Part shown: piece after piece, positions 35,117 to 45,696 of the stretch
Layout of the letters: every line of letters begins with the position of its first letter
How positions within the stretch are numbered: position 1 is the stretch's first letter
DNA from: Methylobacterium iners
GTDB taxonomy: Bacteria; Pseudomonadota; Alphaproteobacteria; Rhizobiales; Beijerinckiaceae
DNA length: 64,000 nt
Assembly (NCBI RefSeq): GCF_022179305.1
Contig: NZ_BPQP01000006.1
Coordinates: forward strand, 1-64,000
Direction of reading: 5' to 3'
Notes under the pieces: model-generated
Databases searched by the model: none
Told to the model about the DNA's origin: nothing
What the model saw: the letters and a program-made list of their open reading frames with translations, nothing else
Program-made: the position numbers and the translations under genes

Positions 35117-35882
35117 ATTGCTTGGGTCCCGGATGACTATGGCTAAGCGTCGGGGAGAGATGCACGACTATTGGTCTGTGATCCGAGGCACCACGCGGCA
35201 AAACAGATACACTTTGGCACGTAAGTCCACGAACAAGGCAGCGGTCCAGACGCAAAGGCACGACCTTGGCCATTGCATGCGTTGGTAACCGTGGGCCAAC
35301 ATCGGCGAAACCGCGCAATAGGGTCGGACCTACGAGATTGTAGTCGCCTATTACCGCGGCTCGTGCCGGCAAACTCTTCTCTATACAACGCAGTTGCCGC
35401 CGATTCAGTGCTTGCCCATGAGATAAATGAACATTTGCTACCCCAAAATCGCCTAGATCGACGACTTGGGATATGCGATCATAAAGCGCTCCGGATGGAA
35501 GCTCGATAATCTTAGGCTTGCTGACGAACTGCGTTCTACTCCAGATCGCCAAACCATGTATGCGACCCGGCATTTGCGACCACACATAGTAGCCGCCAAC
35601 TTTTGCTTGTAATCCTTCGATGTCTTCTGTTGCTTCTTGCATCAAGAGGAGATCAGGTTGCTCTCGCTCTATCAACAAGCTGAGGCAGCCGACATTTGCT
35701 CCGATTCGTCGGAGCAAATTCCAGCTGACGATTTTTCGACACTCCGGATGGAGCGATGCGGGACGTTTCAGAACATTATGAAGATGGCGGGACGCATGAA
35801 GGGAGAGGCGGCTATTGTTCAGCATGTTTTTTCTAACTGCAATAGACGGTGTAATTTTTAAGGGGTGTTGCTTATCGCTCAA
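35034..35882 (-). CDS. Endonuclease/exonuclease/phosphatase (EEP) family protein, YbhP-like
   Basis: The frame is 282 residues. The EEP core is present: KIVSWNLLRRIGANVGCLSL (WNL), LLLMQEATEDIEGL (metal Glu), ANVHLSHGQALNRRQL, IGDYNLVGPTLL (GDxN) and GASDHRPIVVHLSP (SDHRP). All catalytic blocks are therefore intact. The C-terminal 35 residues beyond the core lie in the overlap with the convergent cardiolipin synthase gene and may not be conserved. In E. coli the equivalent ybhP lies beside clsB, so a phospholipid-head-group role is possible. An upstream start near the KIVSWN block cannot be excluded. Confidence 0.8.
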   Translation of the reverse strand: MSDKQHPLKITPSIAVRKNMLNNSRLSLHASRHLHNVLKRPASLHPECRKIVSWNLLRRIGANVGCLSLLIEREQPDLLLMQEATEDIEGLQAKVGGYYVWSQMPGRIHGLAIWSRTQFVSKPKIIELPSGALYDRISQVVDLGDFGVANVHLSHGQALNRRQLRCIEKSLPARAAVIGDYNLVGPTLLRGFADVGPRLPTHAMAKVVPLRLDRCLVRGLTCQSVSVLPRGASDHRPIVVHLSPTLSHSHPGPKQSKGMATIIGRLRRAVGQAGRASAADRV

Positions 35883-36018
35883 CTGCGCGCGTTCTTAGAC
35901 ATGCGAGGTGAGGCTATGACGCTCAGCATCTTTTACGCTGCTCTTGTCACGTTGTCAGCGCGCAGCTTGCTGTCTCCGCAAGCCGGGCATGTCAGTGAAC
36001 TAGCTTCTCTAGTATCTC

Positions 36019-37653
<1,635 letters not shown>

Positions 37654-37680
37654 TTAGGTCCCTTAGATTTTGATACAGAC

Positions 37681-38910
37681 CTACTCAACAGAAGGCGACG
37701 AAACAGCCGATGAGAACTGAGTGCCTGGGGAAGGATTGGTGAAATCGATGTTTCCTCGAACAATCGTTCCTAGGACCTCGAGCTTGCTGCCTAGAATCAC
37801 AAGATCGGCCCAGTAGTTTGGAGCAATACGCCCAATTTCCCTGTCCAACTTTAGGAACCGGGCAGGCGTGAGCGATGCCATCGTCAGCGCCACCTCCAGC
37901 GATGCCCCGGCTCGATTGTGCATGTGACGCACTGCACCAGCCATCGTCAGCGCTGCGCCCGCGAGTGTCCCATTGTCACTGGTAAGCCGGTCGCCATGGA
38001 TGTGAATCTTGCGACCGAAAAGGGTGAATGTTGCCCCTGCGTTGGGGTTGCCAACCGGTGGCATGGCATCCGACACGAGCATCAAGCGCTCGGGCCCTTT
38101 CATTCTCAGAGCGACCGCCAGTGGGACGTCCTCAACGTGGTGTCCATCGGCGATGATGCCGGCAAAGGCGCGGTCGTCTGTGAGCGCAATTCCGACGGCA
38201 CCCGCCTCGCGAGGTCCCATCTGAGACATGGCGTTGAAGAGGTGGGTGAAGCCAGTAAGGCCTGCGTCGAGCGCGGCACGAATGGCTCTACCCTCATCGG
38301 CAGAGTGTCCGGCACTCACGAAGGCGCCGCGAGCAACAAGCGCGTAAATGGCTTCTAGCGGGACTTCTTCCGGCGCAAGGGTCACGAGGGTAACACCGCG
38401 GTTGCCCAAGCCTGTGAGGAGGTCAACGTCACTTGGCGTGAACTGGGAGAGACGGGCAGGGTCGTGGATGCCGGCTCGTCGCGGACTTAGGAATGGCCCT
38501 TCGACATGAACTCCAAGGATGCCTGGCACGCCCGCTGCAATCGCGTCTCCGACAGCGTTGATGGCCGCCTGAATGACGGCGCGCGTGTCGCTGATCAGGG
38601 TAGGCAGCAGCGAAGTGGTGCCGCCCACGCGGCGATGTGCTGCTGCAATTCGAGCGAGGCCCGCTGGAGTCAGATCGTTGTTGAATAGAACGCCACCTCC
38701 GCCGTTCACCTGCAGGTCGACGAAGCCGGGTGCGAGGATGGCCCCTGGTGGAAGACGCAAGTGGTGGACGCCGGATGGAACCTCACGCAGCACATCTAAG
38801 ATGCGCCCGTCACAGATCACGATGAAGCGGTCGTTGTGGAGCTGCTCGCCGTCGAAGACGTGCTCGGCGGCGACGATAAGTTCGTCGGAAGCAGACGGAG
38901 ACGCCTTCAC
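37681..38910 (-). CDS. nagA: N-acetylglucosamine-6-phosphate deacetylase
   Basis: The product has 409 residues. GAILAPGFVDLQVNGGGGVL carries the entry motif, GVHVEGPFLSPRRAGIHDPA the metal-ligand Glu, then VSAGHSADEG and LVSDAMPPVG with the catalytic Asp. It removes the acetyl group from GlcNAc-6-phosphate. The start is taken as GTG 38910, which overlaps the TGA of the SIS gene as GTGA. A frame opening 138 bases earlier lies wholly inside the SIS gene and is rejected. Translational coupling in the operon is likely. Confidence 0.9.
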   Translation of the reverse strand: MKASPSASDELIVAAEHVFDGEQLHNDRFIVICDGRILDVLREVPSGVHHLRLPPGAILAPGFVDLQVNGGGGVLFNNDLTPAGLARIAAAHRRVGGTTSLLPTLISDTRAVIQAAINAVGDAIAAGVPGILGVHVEGPFLSPRRAGIHDPARLSQFTPSDVDLLTGLGNRGVTLVTLAPEEVPLEAIYALVARGAFVSAGHSADEGRAIRAALDAGLTGFTHLFNAMSQMGPREAGAVGIALTDDRAFAGIIADGHHVEDVPLAVALRMKGPERLMLVSDAMPPVGNPNAGATFTLFGRKIHIHGDRLTSDNGTLAGAALTMAGAVRHMHNRAGASLEVALTMASLTPARFLKLDREIGRIAPNYWADLVILGSKLEVLGTIVRGNIDFTNPSPGTQFSSAVSSPSVE

Positions 38911-39944
38911 AACGTCTCCGTGACCTTGGTCAGGCCGGAGGGCGAATCGGGATCGAGGCCACGGCGGCGGGCCTCGCGCTCGATGGCGCAGTAGGCCGGC
39001 AGCAGCATGGTGATCGGATCGCAGGCCGGGTGGCCGTCCGGGAGCCACGGCAGCGTTCCGCCCGGTCCGCCACAGGTGTGGACGATCAGATTCGCGCGCC
39101 GGAAATCTCGCACCAAGTCATCGATACCCTGAGAGACCGCGTCCGCTTGCCGTAACGCAAGAACCGGCGTCATCGTCGACACAGAGGCTCTGGGGCCATG
39201 CCGAAACTCGGCAGCACTGTAACCAAAGGCCGGCAAGCGGAGTGTTTCTGAAAGTTTGAGCGCGATTTCGCGGACAGAGCCGAGCCCATGACCACGGCCC
39301 GTGACGAAAGCGGCCGGCGCACAGTTAAGGTCATCGCACCAAGCGGACCAGTCGAGGGTGAGGGCGTCTGCCAGTCGCGTCGGCAGCTTGGCAAGGCCAC
39401 CCTGAAGTGCGTGGTCCGTGGCCCAGTGAGCAACAAGTGCAGCGCCTGCGATGAAGGAGTTCACAACCGTCTTGGTGGCAGCCACGGCGTGCTCGGGTCC
39501 AGCGCAGATCGGCAGAACAAGGTCGGCTGCGAGTGCCACTGGCGAAGCCTCGTCGTTGACGATGGCCAAAGTCAGCGCGCCGCCCGCCCGTGCTGCTCGC
39601 GTCGCCGCAACGAGGTCGGGTGAGCGTCCAGACTGCGAGATGACGATGAAAAGCGCGCCCGAGATCTGCGGCACACGATCGTAGCTCGTGACAACCGACG
39701 GCGCGGACGCAGAGACGCAGAGCCCAAGCCGTGTTTCGATCAGGTAGCGGAGGTATACGCCAGCATGGCCAGAGCTTCCCCGCCCGCAGATAACGACGAA
39801 CGGGAAGCTCCGACGCGAAAGTTCGGCGGCCCGCGCAACAATATTCCCGTCGACGTAAAGCGCCTCCGCGACCGCCGGAGCCTCGGCGATCTCGCTCGCC
39901 ATAAGGCTCGTGGGTTGGCCAGACCTAGAGGCGTCCTCGCTCAT
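38907..39944 (-). CDS. SIS-domain glucosamine-6-phosphate deaminase (NagB-II/AgaS type)
   Basis: The product has 345 residues and two SIS domains: VVICGRGSSGHAGVYLRYLI and ALFIVISQSGRSPDLVAATR in the first, FVTGRGHGLGSVREIALKLS and PAFGYSAAEFRHGPRASVST in the second. It lacks the N-terminal amidotransferase domain of GlmS. This fits the NagB-II group, which replaces the classical deaminase in alphaproteobacteria and converts GlcN-6-phosphate to fructose-6-phosphate and ammonia. It overlaps murQ (ATGA) and nagA (GTGA), giving a tightly coupled pathway. Confidence 0.85.
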   Translation of the reverse strand: MSEDASRSGQPTSLMASEIAEAPAVAEALYVDGNIVARAAELSRRSFPFVVICGRGSSGHAGVYLRYLIETRLGLCVSASAPSVVTSYDRVPQISGALFIVISQSGRSPDLVAATRAARAGGALTLAIVNDEASPVALAADLVLPICAGPEHAVAATKTVVNSFIAGAALVAHWATDHALQGGLAKLPTRLADALTLDWSAWCDDLNCAPAAFVTGRGHGLGSVREIALKLSETLRLPAFGYSAAEFRHGPRASVSTMTPVLALRQADAVSQGIDDLVRDFRRANLIVHTCGGPGGTLPWLPDGHPACDPITMLLPAYCAIEREARRRGLDPDSPSGLTKVTETL

Positions 39945-40876
39945 CTGTGAGCGCCGGAATTGAGGACTGCATGATCCGCGCTCACAGAATTGATCGCTTG
40001 CCGGAGATTGCCGTCATGTTGGTCGAGGAGGGCGTTGGCCTCTACCAGGCTGGATCCCATGGCGATCAAGACGGCGCGCTTGATGTCACCGTCAGCCTCG
40101 GCGCTGGCACGGGCTGCGGCTTGTTCGTCACAGCCCGCGAGCTCGGCCACCATCGCCACACTACGAGCTCGCAGCTTCCGGTTGGTGGCGCGCATTGCAA
40201 CCATCCGTCCGCGATAGACACGGCCGAGGCGGATCATGATGAGGGTCGACAAAAGATTGAGGACAATCTTCTGCGCCGTGCCGGCTTTCATGCGGGTCGA
40301 TCCCGCAATGGCCTCTCGGCCGGTGGCGACCAAGATCGGATGGTCGCAGTGATGGAGGATTGGAGTGTCGGGATTGTTCGCGAGGCCGATGGTGAGCGCG
40401 CCCTTCGCGCGAGCGGATCTCAGGGCTGACAGCGTGAACGGCGTTGTGCCACTGGCAGCAAGACCGATCACAACATCGTGAGGTCCGGTCTGGGACTCGG
40501 CAATCCAAGCGGAGGCCTGTTCTGTCGAATCCTCAGCGCCCTCTACGGCGCACATAATGGCGGTGTCGCCGCCCGCAATGCCGAACTTCAATCGCTCCGC
40601 CGGCCAATCGAAGGTGGGCGGCAGCTCGACGCCGTCCTGAACGCCGATCCGTGCGGATGTGCCGGCACCGACATAGATGAGGCGTCCGTCATGGATGAGG
40701 CGTCCGTCATGACGCAGTCGTGCTTCAGCCGCCTCGGCCGCCGATGCGATCGCAGCTAAAGCGGGACCTATTGCGGCGACCGCCGCCAGTTGCCCCTCCC
40801 AAAGCGAATGGAGAACGTCGAGGCTTCCCCAGGCATCGAGGTCAATGTAGCGAGCACTGGCATCCTCAGTGTGCAT
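39941..40876 (-). CDS. murQ: N-acetylmuramic acid 6-phosphate etherase
   Basis: The product is about 311 residues. The SIS fold has RLIYVGAGTSARIGVQDGVE, GLAASGTTPFTLSAL and GREAIAGSTRMKAGTAQKIV, the last typical of MurQ. It cleaves the lactyl ether of MurNAc-6-phosphate to GlcNAc-6-phosphate, which nagA then uses. ATG 40876 is chosen because AGAGGAAC stands eight bases upstream. An 18-base tandem duplication adds six residues (DGRLIH twice) just before the glycine-rich loop. No anhydro-MurNAc kinase or PTS gene is beside it. Confidence 0.9.
   Translation of the reverse strand: MHTEDASARYIDLDAWGSLDVLHSLWEGQLAAVAAIGPALAAIASAAEAAEARLRHDGRLIHDGRLIYVGAGTSARIGVQDGVELPPTFDWPAERLKFGIAGGDTAIMCAVEGAEDSTEQASAWIAESQTGPHDVVIGLAASGTTPFTLSALRSARAKGALTIGLANNPDTPILHHCDHPILVATGREAIAGSTRMKAGTAQKIVLNLLSTLIMIRLGRVYRGRMVAMRATNRKLRARSVAMVAELAGCDEQAAARASAEADGDIKRAVLIAMGSSLVEANALLDQHDGNLRQAINSVSADHAVLNSGAHR
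40676..40711. repeat. 18-base perfect tandem duplication inside murQ
   Basis: GATGAGGCGTCCGTCATG occurs twice head to tail (40676-40693 and 40694-40711). It keeps the frame and inserts HDGRLI next to the sugar-phosphate-binding loop. Confidence 0.9.
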
Positions 40877-40985
40877 CGGTCGGGTTCCTCTAAGCCCCAT
40901 TCCCTTAAACGGGCACGGCGAACGCTCGTCTCAACGGCTCGGTCGCACACAGGGTTCGATCAACGGCATCCCCTCGCGGCTAGAC

Positions 40986-41213
40986 CGGTGTGGATGGCAG
41001 GCGCCTTGATGCGGCCTACACCGTGCGGTGGGTCTTCTGGTCCGACGTGCTGGCACGCGTGTGGTCGGTCCCTCCGGACCATACGTCGTCGGCGAAGTCA
41101 TCCACCGCGATTATGCCGCCATCGTCGCGACACCGGCATGGATGCGGTAACCAAGTATGAGCTCCGGGAAGCGACCTGGACCGCGCTCAACGACAGCAAC
41201 CTGTTCGAGCTCA
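40986..41213 (+). pseudogene. Decayed duplicate of the GH13 gene (internal fragment)
   Basis: About 228 bases align with 41885-42115 of the intact GH13 gene. Blocks include TTCTGGTCCG, GTCGGCGAAGTCATCCACCG, GACACCGGCATGGATGCGGT and GCAACCTGTTCGAG. A one-base loss before GACACCGG and other changes break the frame. The fragment covers the nucleophile and acid/base region only; no start or end of a gene remains. The rest of 40877-41355 holds nothing else recognisable. Confidence 0.85.
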
Positions 41214-41355
41214 ATGATGAGCGCTGCTCGCCAACGTCACAGGACGCCGGAGCGCGTGAGCGAAGCCTGCAATCAGGAGAACGGAAGTGGTTCGGCGCAG
41301 CAACTATCGAGGTTGAAATCGTGTTTTTCTGCTTCTGAACGATCGAGGATCTTTG

Positions 41356-42684
41356 GTGCCTGCCTGGATTGAACATGCTGTCTGGTGGCACGTCTATCCC
41401 CTCGGCTTCGTTGGAGCTGAGCCAGAGCTCGCTGCTGGCGCACCTGTCATCCACCGCTTGCCTCACCTGCACGCTTGGCTCGACTATGCGGTCGAGCTTG
41501 GTGTTTCGGGCTTAGCGCTAGGGCCCATCTTCGCAGCGTCGACACACGGCTACGACACGATCGACCACTTTCAGATCGACCCGCGCCTCGGCGATGATAC
41601 GGACTTTAATGCCCTCGTTGAGGCGGCTCAGGCTCGCGGCCTCAGAATCCTCCTCGATGGCGTATTCAACCACGTGGGGCGCGATCACCCCGCCTTTCAG
41701 GACGTTCTGCATCGTGGTCCTCAAGCGGCCCGAGCCAAATGGTTTCGGCTGTCTTGGCCGCGCGGCACCGCCCCTGGAATTGAACCGGACTACGCCTGCT
41801 TCGAGGGGCACCGGCAGCTCATAACCCTAAATCATGATGAGCCTGAGGTAGCGGACCACGTTGCCTCTATCATGAAGCATTGGCTCAACCGTGGTATCGA
41901 CGGCTGGCGCCTCGATGCAGCCTATGCTGTGCCGCGGCGCTTCTGGTCCGGCGTCATAAGGCGCGTTCGTTCGGTCCACCCTGACGCCTACATCGTTGGT
42001 GAGGTGATCCACGGCGACTACGCCGCACTCGTGCGCGACACCGGCATGGATTCGGTGACCCAGTATGAGCTCTGGAAAGCCATCTGGAGCGCGCTTAACG
42101 ACTGCAACCTGTTCGAGGTGGCCCATGCACTCGATCGCCACAACGGCTTCCTCGACGCGTTCGTGCCGCTCACCTTTGTGGGCAACCACGACGTCACGCG
42201 GATCGCGAGCCGCATCGTCGATGAACGCCATCTCCCCCATGCCCTTGCCATCCTGCTCGTCTGCGGCGGCACCCCTTCGATCTATGCGGGCGACGAGCAG
42301 GCCTTCCGGGGTTTGAAAGAAGACCGCATCGGTGGGGACGACGCGATCCGGCCAGTCTTTCCGGAAACGCCTGCCGGCCTCGCCCCCTACGGCTGGCCGA
42401 TCTACCGCTTGCACCAAACGCTGATCGCCCTGCGGCGGCGCCATGCTTGGCTGCACCTGGCCCGCACGCGGACGCTGCACCTAACGAACGCGCAACTCGT
42501 GCTGTCAGTTGGAGACGAAACGCGACGCCTTCTCCTTTCCCTGAACCTCGCCGAAGAAGGCGTGCTACTCCCGGCGCCGGGTGCACGCTCCGTCGAAGCA
42601 GGAGAGGCTGTCGTGAGGCAAGCAGGAACACCGAATGCGCAGGTGAGCCTCGGCTCTCAGGGCTGGGCCATCCTGAAGGCCTGA
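41356..42684 (+). CDS. GH13 family glycoside hydrolase (alpha-amylase type)
   Basis: The product has about 442 residues and a single catalytic barrel with a short C-terminal beta domain. Conserved regions: GLRILLDGVFNHVGRDHPAF (region I), GIDGWRLDAAYAVPRR (nucleophile Asp about 187), AYIVGEVIHGDY (acid/base Glu about 216), FVGNHDVTRIAS (Asp about 279). All three catalytic residues are present. The start is taken as GTG 41356; a TTG one codon earlier is in frame. There is no signal peptide, so it is cytoplasmic, acting on maltodextrin, glycogen or trehalose-like substrates. It is divergent from the murQ operon. Confidence 0.88.
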   Translation: MPAWIEHAVWWHVYPLGFVGAEPELAAGAPVIHRLPHLHAWLDYAVELGVSGLALGPIFAASTHGYDTIDHFQIDPRLGDDTDFNALVEAAQARGLRILLDGVFNHVGRDHPAFQDVLHRGPQAARAKWFRLSWPRGTAPGIEPDYACFEGHRQLITLNHDEPEVADHVASIMKHWLNRGIDGWRLDAAYAVPRRFWSGVIRRVRSVHPDAYIVGEVIHGDYAALVRDTGMDSVTQYELWKAIWSALNDCNLFEVAHALDRHNGFLDAFVPLTFVGNHDVTRIASRIVDERHLPHALAILLVCGGTPSIYAGDEQAFRGLKEDRIGGDDAIRPVFPETPAGLAPYGWPIYRLHQTLIALRRRHAWLHLARTRTLHLTNAQLVLSVGDETRRLLLSLNLAEEGVLLPAPGARSVEAGEAVVRQAGTPNAQVSLGSQGWAILKA

Positions 42685-43053
42685 TGCTTGCGGATGCGGA
42701 TTGCGGAGCGCCCGCACGACGCCTGCCTTCAGGCTAGCAACACAGCCACGCCTGGATTTCTAATTTGATTCTTATGGTCGCGCGCCAAGGGTCTGAGTTG
42801 AATAATTGTGAGCACAGAGGCACCCCCAAGTCGGCACGAACTGTTTTCAAGGACTTCGCCATCTTGGTAGGATCGGACTGACTCCAGCAGTTCCGGTGCA
42901 GTCCTTAAGGGGTGGCTCGAAGGCACCTTCCGCACCCCGATGTGGCCCATTTGCGCCGCTACGGGCTTTCTAACGCCGAAGGTTTGGACGCTAGAGCGCT
43001 AAGCTATTGATGAATCTGGAGGCACTTAGCTCATCAGAGAGCCGGGTCCTCCA
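42685..43053. other. Gene-free right end of the accessory region
   Basis: I see no supported gene. A 73-residue minus-strand frame (42729-42950) has no ribosome site or recognisable motif. The last bases (GAGAGCCGGGTCCTCCA) meet the tRNA 5' half exactly at its anticodon loop, so this is the element side of the junction. Confidence 0.5.
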
Positions 43054-43153
43054 CCTTCGGAGGGCAACGCTCTATCCAGCTGAGCTACGGGTGCTGACCG
43101 AGGCAAGTCCTACCGCAAGCGGCGGGAGGGTGCAACGGGACGCGGAGCGAGGC
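43054..43153. repeat. 100-base direct repeat: tRNA-Arg 5' half plus flank (right copy, core junction)
   Basis: It is identical to 29150-29249. On the minus strand it holds the tRNA acceptor 5' strand, D-arm, anticodon stem and loop (43054-43094) and 59 bases of upstream flank, but no 3' half, so it is a broken tRNA. It marks the border between accessory DNA (left) and core chromosome (right). Confidence 0.9.
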
Positions 43154-43214
43154 ATCGCTCCCGTGGAGCTTCGGAGACAGTACGGCCCAGTCCGGAGACC
43201 GACGTGGGATCGAC

Positions 43215-44060
43215 CTAGTCCGGGGTTGCGACGACCGGACGATCGGCATCTACCGGCACGCCGACGGCGGTTGCGGCCGTTTCGAGCCGAGCGCGGATGT
43301 CGGCGCTTGCCGGAGCGACCATGTAGCCGGCCGTGCGGTCGCCGATCATGATCACGGTCTGGCGGGGCTTCGTGCGCCAGTGGAGTCCGATCAGGGCGCA
43401 GAGGACGGCGTCGAGGCGATCCTGGTCGGCCTTTCGCGGCCGGGGGGATTCGGCGAGGGGCGCGGCCCAGGCCGCGAGGCCGGCGATGTCCTCCATCTCG
43501 GCCTGGCGGCGAAGGGTGGCGACGACGGCCCGCCAGCTTGCGAGCTGGAACGTCTTGCGGCGCGCCGGATTGTAGCGCGGGCCGCTTCGGCGGCCGCAGA
43601 ACGCGTCGTCGAGGGAGGGAAGAGCCAGCGCGGGGAAGACCTCCATCAGGAACAGCCCCTCGGTCGCGCTGCGCGAAACCTCCGGATTCTCGTTGGCGCC
43701 GAGGCTCTCCCTGAAGCGCCAGATCGGCGCCGCGTCGTCGAACATGCCGGTCTTGGAGCGGTTGGCCGGCTGCACGCCGCCGCCGAGCCAGGCGATCACG
43801 GATGCCGCGACCCGGTCGACCGGCCGCATGCCGGTCCCGTTCGGCACGATCGTCGGCTGATCGATGGCGAGGATGCGGAGGTCGGTGAGGCGCGCCTCGG
43901 CCTGGATGAACGCAAGCGCCTGATCGAAAGTGACGAGCGTCGGCGGCACCAGGGAGCGGTGGCCGCCCGGGTCGGTTCGAATGGCGCAGATCGCTCCCGG
44001 CGCTCGGGCGTTGTCGGTCCAGGCCGAGTCGAAGCCGATGATGCTGGTGGTCGTTCCCAT
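43215..44060 (-). CDS. DUF429 (predicted RNase H-like) protein
   Basis: The product is 281 residues. SIIGFDSAWTDNARAPGA gives the first strand with the acidic residue, then LRILAIDQPTIVPNGTG, GLFLMEVFPALALPSLD and KADQDRLDAVLCALIGLHW, all typical of DUF429. An RNase H-like fold with acidic metal site is known of the family; the biological role is unknown. It is the first core gene right of the tRNA junction and lies 14 bases downstream of the thioesterase gene on the same strand. Confidence 0.8.
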   Translation of the reverse strand: MGTTTSIIGFDSAWTDNARAPGAICAIRTDPGGHRSLVPPTLVTFDQALAFIQAEARLTDLRILAIDQPTIVPNGTGMRPVDRVAASVIAWLGGGVQPANRSKTGMFDDAAPIWRFRESLGANENPEVSRSATEGLFLMEVFPALALPSLDDAFCGRRSGPRYNPARRKTFQLASWRAVVATLRRQAEMEDIAGLAAWAAPLAESPRPRKADQDRLDAVLCALIGLHWRTKPRQTVIMIGDRTAGYMVAPASADIRARLETAATAVGVPVDADRPVVATPD

Positions 44061-44074
44061 GAATCACGCGCCGC

Positions 44075-44620
44075 TCAGGCGGCGGCGGTGGCCCGGCGCA
44101 AGGTATCCTCCGCCGTGAGGAAGGCCTCGATCTCCGGCGCCAGGGGCGGGCTCTCGGCCGAGGCGCCGACGAGCTGGAGGAGCTTGGCGACGGGGATGAA
44201 GGTGCGCGTGCGCCGGTCGTAGAGGCCGGCCTGCACCAGGGCCACGGCGGCGACGGTGTCGTCCTCCATGAGCATGCGATGCTCCATCACAAAGCGCCGC
44301 TCATCCCAGAAGCGCAGCCGGGTCTCGAGCCGGAAGGTCTGGAACGGCCGCAGCTCGCGGCGGAAGCGGATCTGGCCGGCGCTCACCACCGGCGTCCAGC
44401 CCTGCCGCAGCACGGCGCGCCAGAGGCCCGAGCGGACCATGAGATCCGTCCGGCCGAGATCCATGATCGTCCAGTAGCGGCCGTTGTTCATGTGGAGCGA
44501 GGTGTCGAGATCGTGCGGCCAGACCCGGAAGCGCAACCGCGACACCACGAAGGGAACGGCGAGGCGCGGCCGCCAGAAGGCGCTCGCGACGAGCCAGAGA
44601 AGCCGAAGCCAGAGGTTCAT
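44075..44620 (-). CDS. Acyl-CoA thioesterase family protein (hotdog fold, THEM6-like)
   Basis: The product has about 181 residues with an N-terminal hydrophobic helix (WLRLLWLVASAFW). The hotdog domain follows: RLRFRVWPHDLDTSLHMNNG RYWTIMD (catalytic-type Asp and HMNN motif), then RRELRPFQTFRLETRLRFWD. ATG 44620 is chosen for its match to the family N-terminus and the AGGA before it. It probably hydrolyses an acyl thioester at the membrane; the substrate is unknown. Confidence 0.75.
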   Translation of the reverse strand: MNLWLRLLWLVASAFWRPRLAVPFVVSRLRFRVWPHDLDTSLHMNNGRYWTIMDLGRTDLMVRSGLWRAVLRQGWTPVVSAGQIRFRRELRPFQTFRLETRLRFWDERRFVMEHRMLMEDDTVAAVALVQAGLYDRRTRTFIPVAKLLQLVGASAESPPLAPEIEAFLTAEDTLRRATAAA

Positions 44621-44742
44621 GGGGGTCCTGCGGTGAGGAGCGAGGCGCATGGAGGCCGGCGCCCCGCGACGTTGAGCGTGGGATCGAGGGTCCCGGCAAC
44701 CCCGCCAGGGTCGGACGGCGCGGGTGCCGCCCTGCGCCGCGC

Positions 44743-45603
44743 TCAATGCGCCATCAGCATCGGGACCCCGGCGTGACTCAGGAGGTGGCTCGTCGGACCG
44801 CCGAAGATCATCTGGCGCAGGCGGCTCTGCGTGTAGGCGCCCTTGATCAGCAGGTCGCAGCCGTACTCCGCGGCCTCCGTGAGGTAGACCTCGCCCGGCG
44901 TCCGGCGTCCGGCCGGCAGGGCGCGATGGTCCGCGACGATCCCCTCGCAGGCGAGCGCCCGGGCGAGTTCCTCGGCGCTGGGCCCCGGCACCATGCCGCC
45001 CTCGACGCTGAGGACGCGGATGCGCTTGGCCCCGCGCAGGAAGGGCATCGCGAAGGCGACGGCCCGCGCCGTCTCGGTGGAGCCGTTCCAGGCGATTAGG
45101 ACCGCCTCGCCCAGCGTCGCCGGCGCGACCGGCGGGGCCAGCAGGATGGGGCGGCCGCTCTCGAACAGGGCGGTCTCGAAGGTGGTCATCCGCGGGGCGC
45201 GGTCCTCGCTGCCCGGCCGGCCCACCACCGTCGCCGTGAAGAGGCGAGCGTGTTGGCCGAGGAAGGCGTCGCCCGCCGGCACGTCCGGCCGCCAGCGGTA
45301 GCGCGGCCCCACGGTTCCCGCGCTCGCCGGGCTGCAGGGGCCGTCGGCGGCTTCGGGGATGCCGGCCTTGGCCATGAAGTCGAGGAAGCGCTGCCCCGCC
45401 GCCTCGGCCTCGGCGCGGTCGGCCTCCTCGTCGCGCAGCCAGGTCATGCCGCCGACCATGTCGACGGGCACGTATTCGGCGAGCGCCGGCCGGAGGGAAA
45501 CGCCCTCAATCAAGCTGCCGAAGCGCCGCGCCGTCAGGGCCGCGGTTTCGAAGACCGACGCGAGGGCGTCGTGGAGCGCGACCGGAACGAGAAGTGTCTT
45601 CAT
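44743..45603 (-). CDS. Universal stress protein (UspA family)
   Basis: The product has 286 residues made of two Usp-type halves. The C-terminal half keeps the nucleotide-binding pattern (LLIKGAYTQSRLRQMIFGGP TSHLL, G-x2-G-like) and begins AVLIAWNGSTETARAVAFAM. The N-terminal half starts MKTLLVPVALHDALASVFET. Such tandem Usp proteins are common in Rhizobiales. The gene stands alone between the thioesterase and acyltransferase genes on the same strand, with gaps over 90 bases. Confidence 0.85.
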   Translation of the reverse strand: MKTLLVPVALHDALASVFETAALTARRFGSLIEGVSLRPALAEYVPVDMVGGMTWLRDEEADRAEAEAAGQRFLDFMAKAGIPEAADGPCSPASAGTVGPRYRWRPDVPAGDAFLGQHARLFTATVVGRPGSEDRAPRMTTFETALFESGRPILLAPPVAPATLGEAVLIAWNGSTETARAVAFAMPFLRGAKRIRVLSVEGGMVPGPSAEELARALACEGIVADHRALPAGRRTPGEVYLTEAAEYGCDLLIKGAYTQSRLRQMIFGGPTSHLLSHAGVPMLMAH

Positions 45604-45696
45604 GACGGCAGGCCCTCCCTGCGGCAGCGTACGCCGCGGAAGGCTAGATCGGTTTTCTGCCGGTTGGAACTGGCGCCCCTGCGCTCTTCACCGGAC

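Noticed and set aside
42729-42950. A 73-residue minus-strand frame near the right junction
   Set aside because: No ribosome site, motif or neighbour support.
43020-43094. A third tRNA-Arg gene at the core border
   Set aside because: Only the 5' half is present; the bases beyond the anticodon loop do not form the T-arm.
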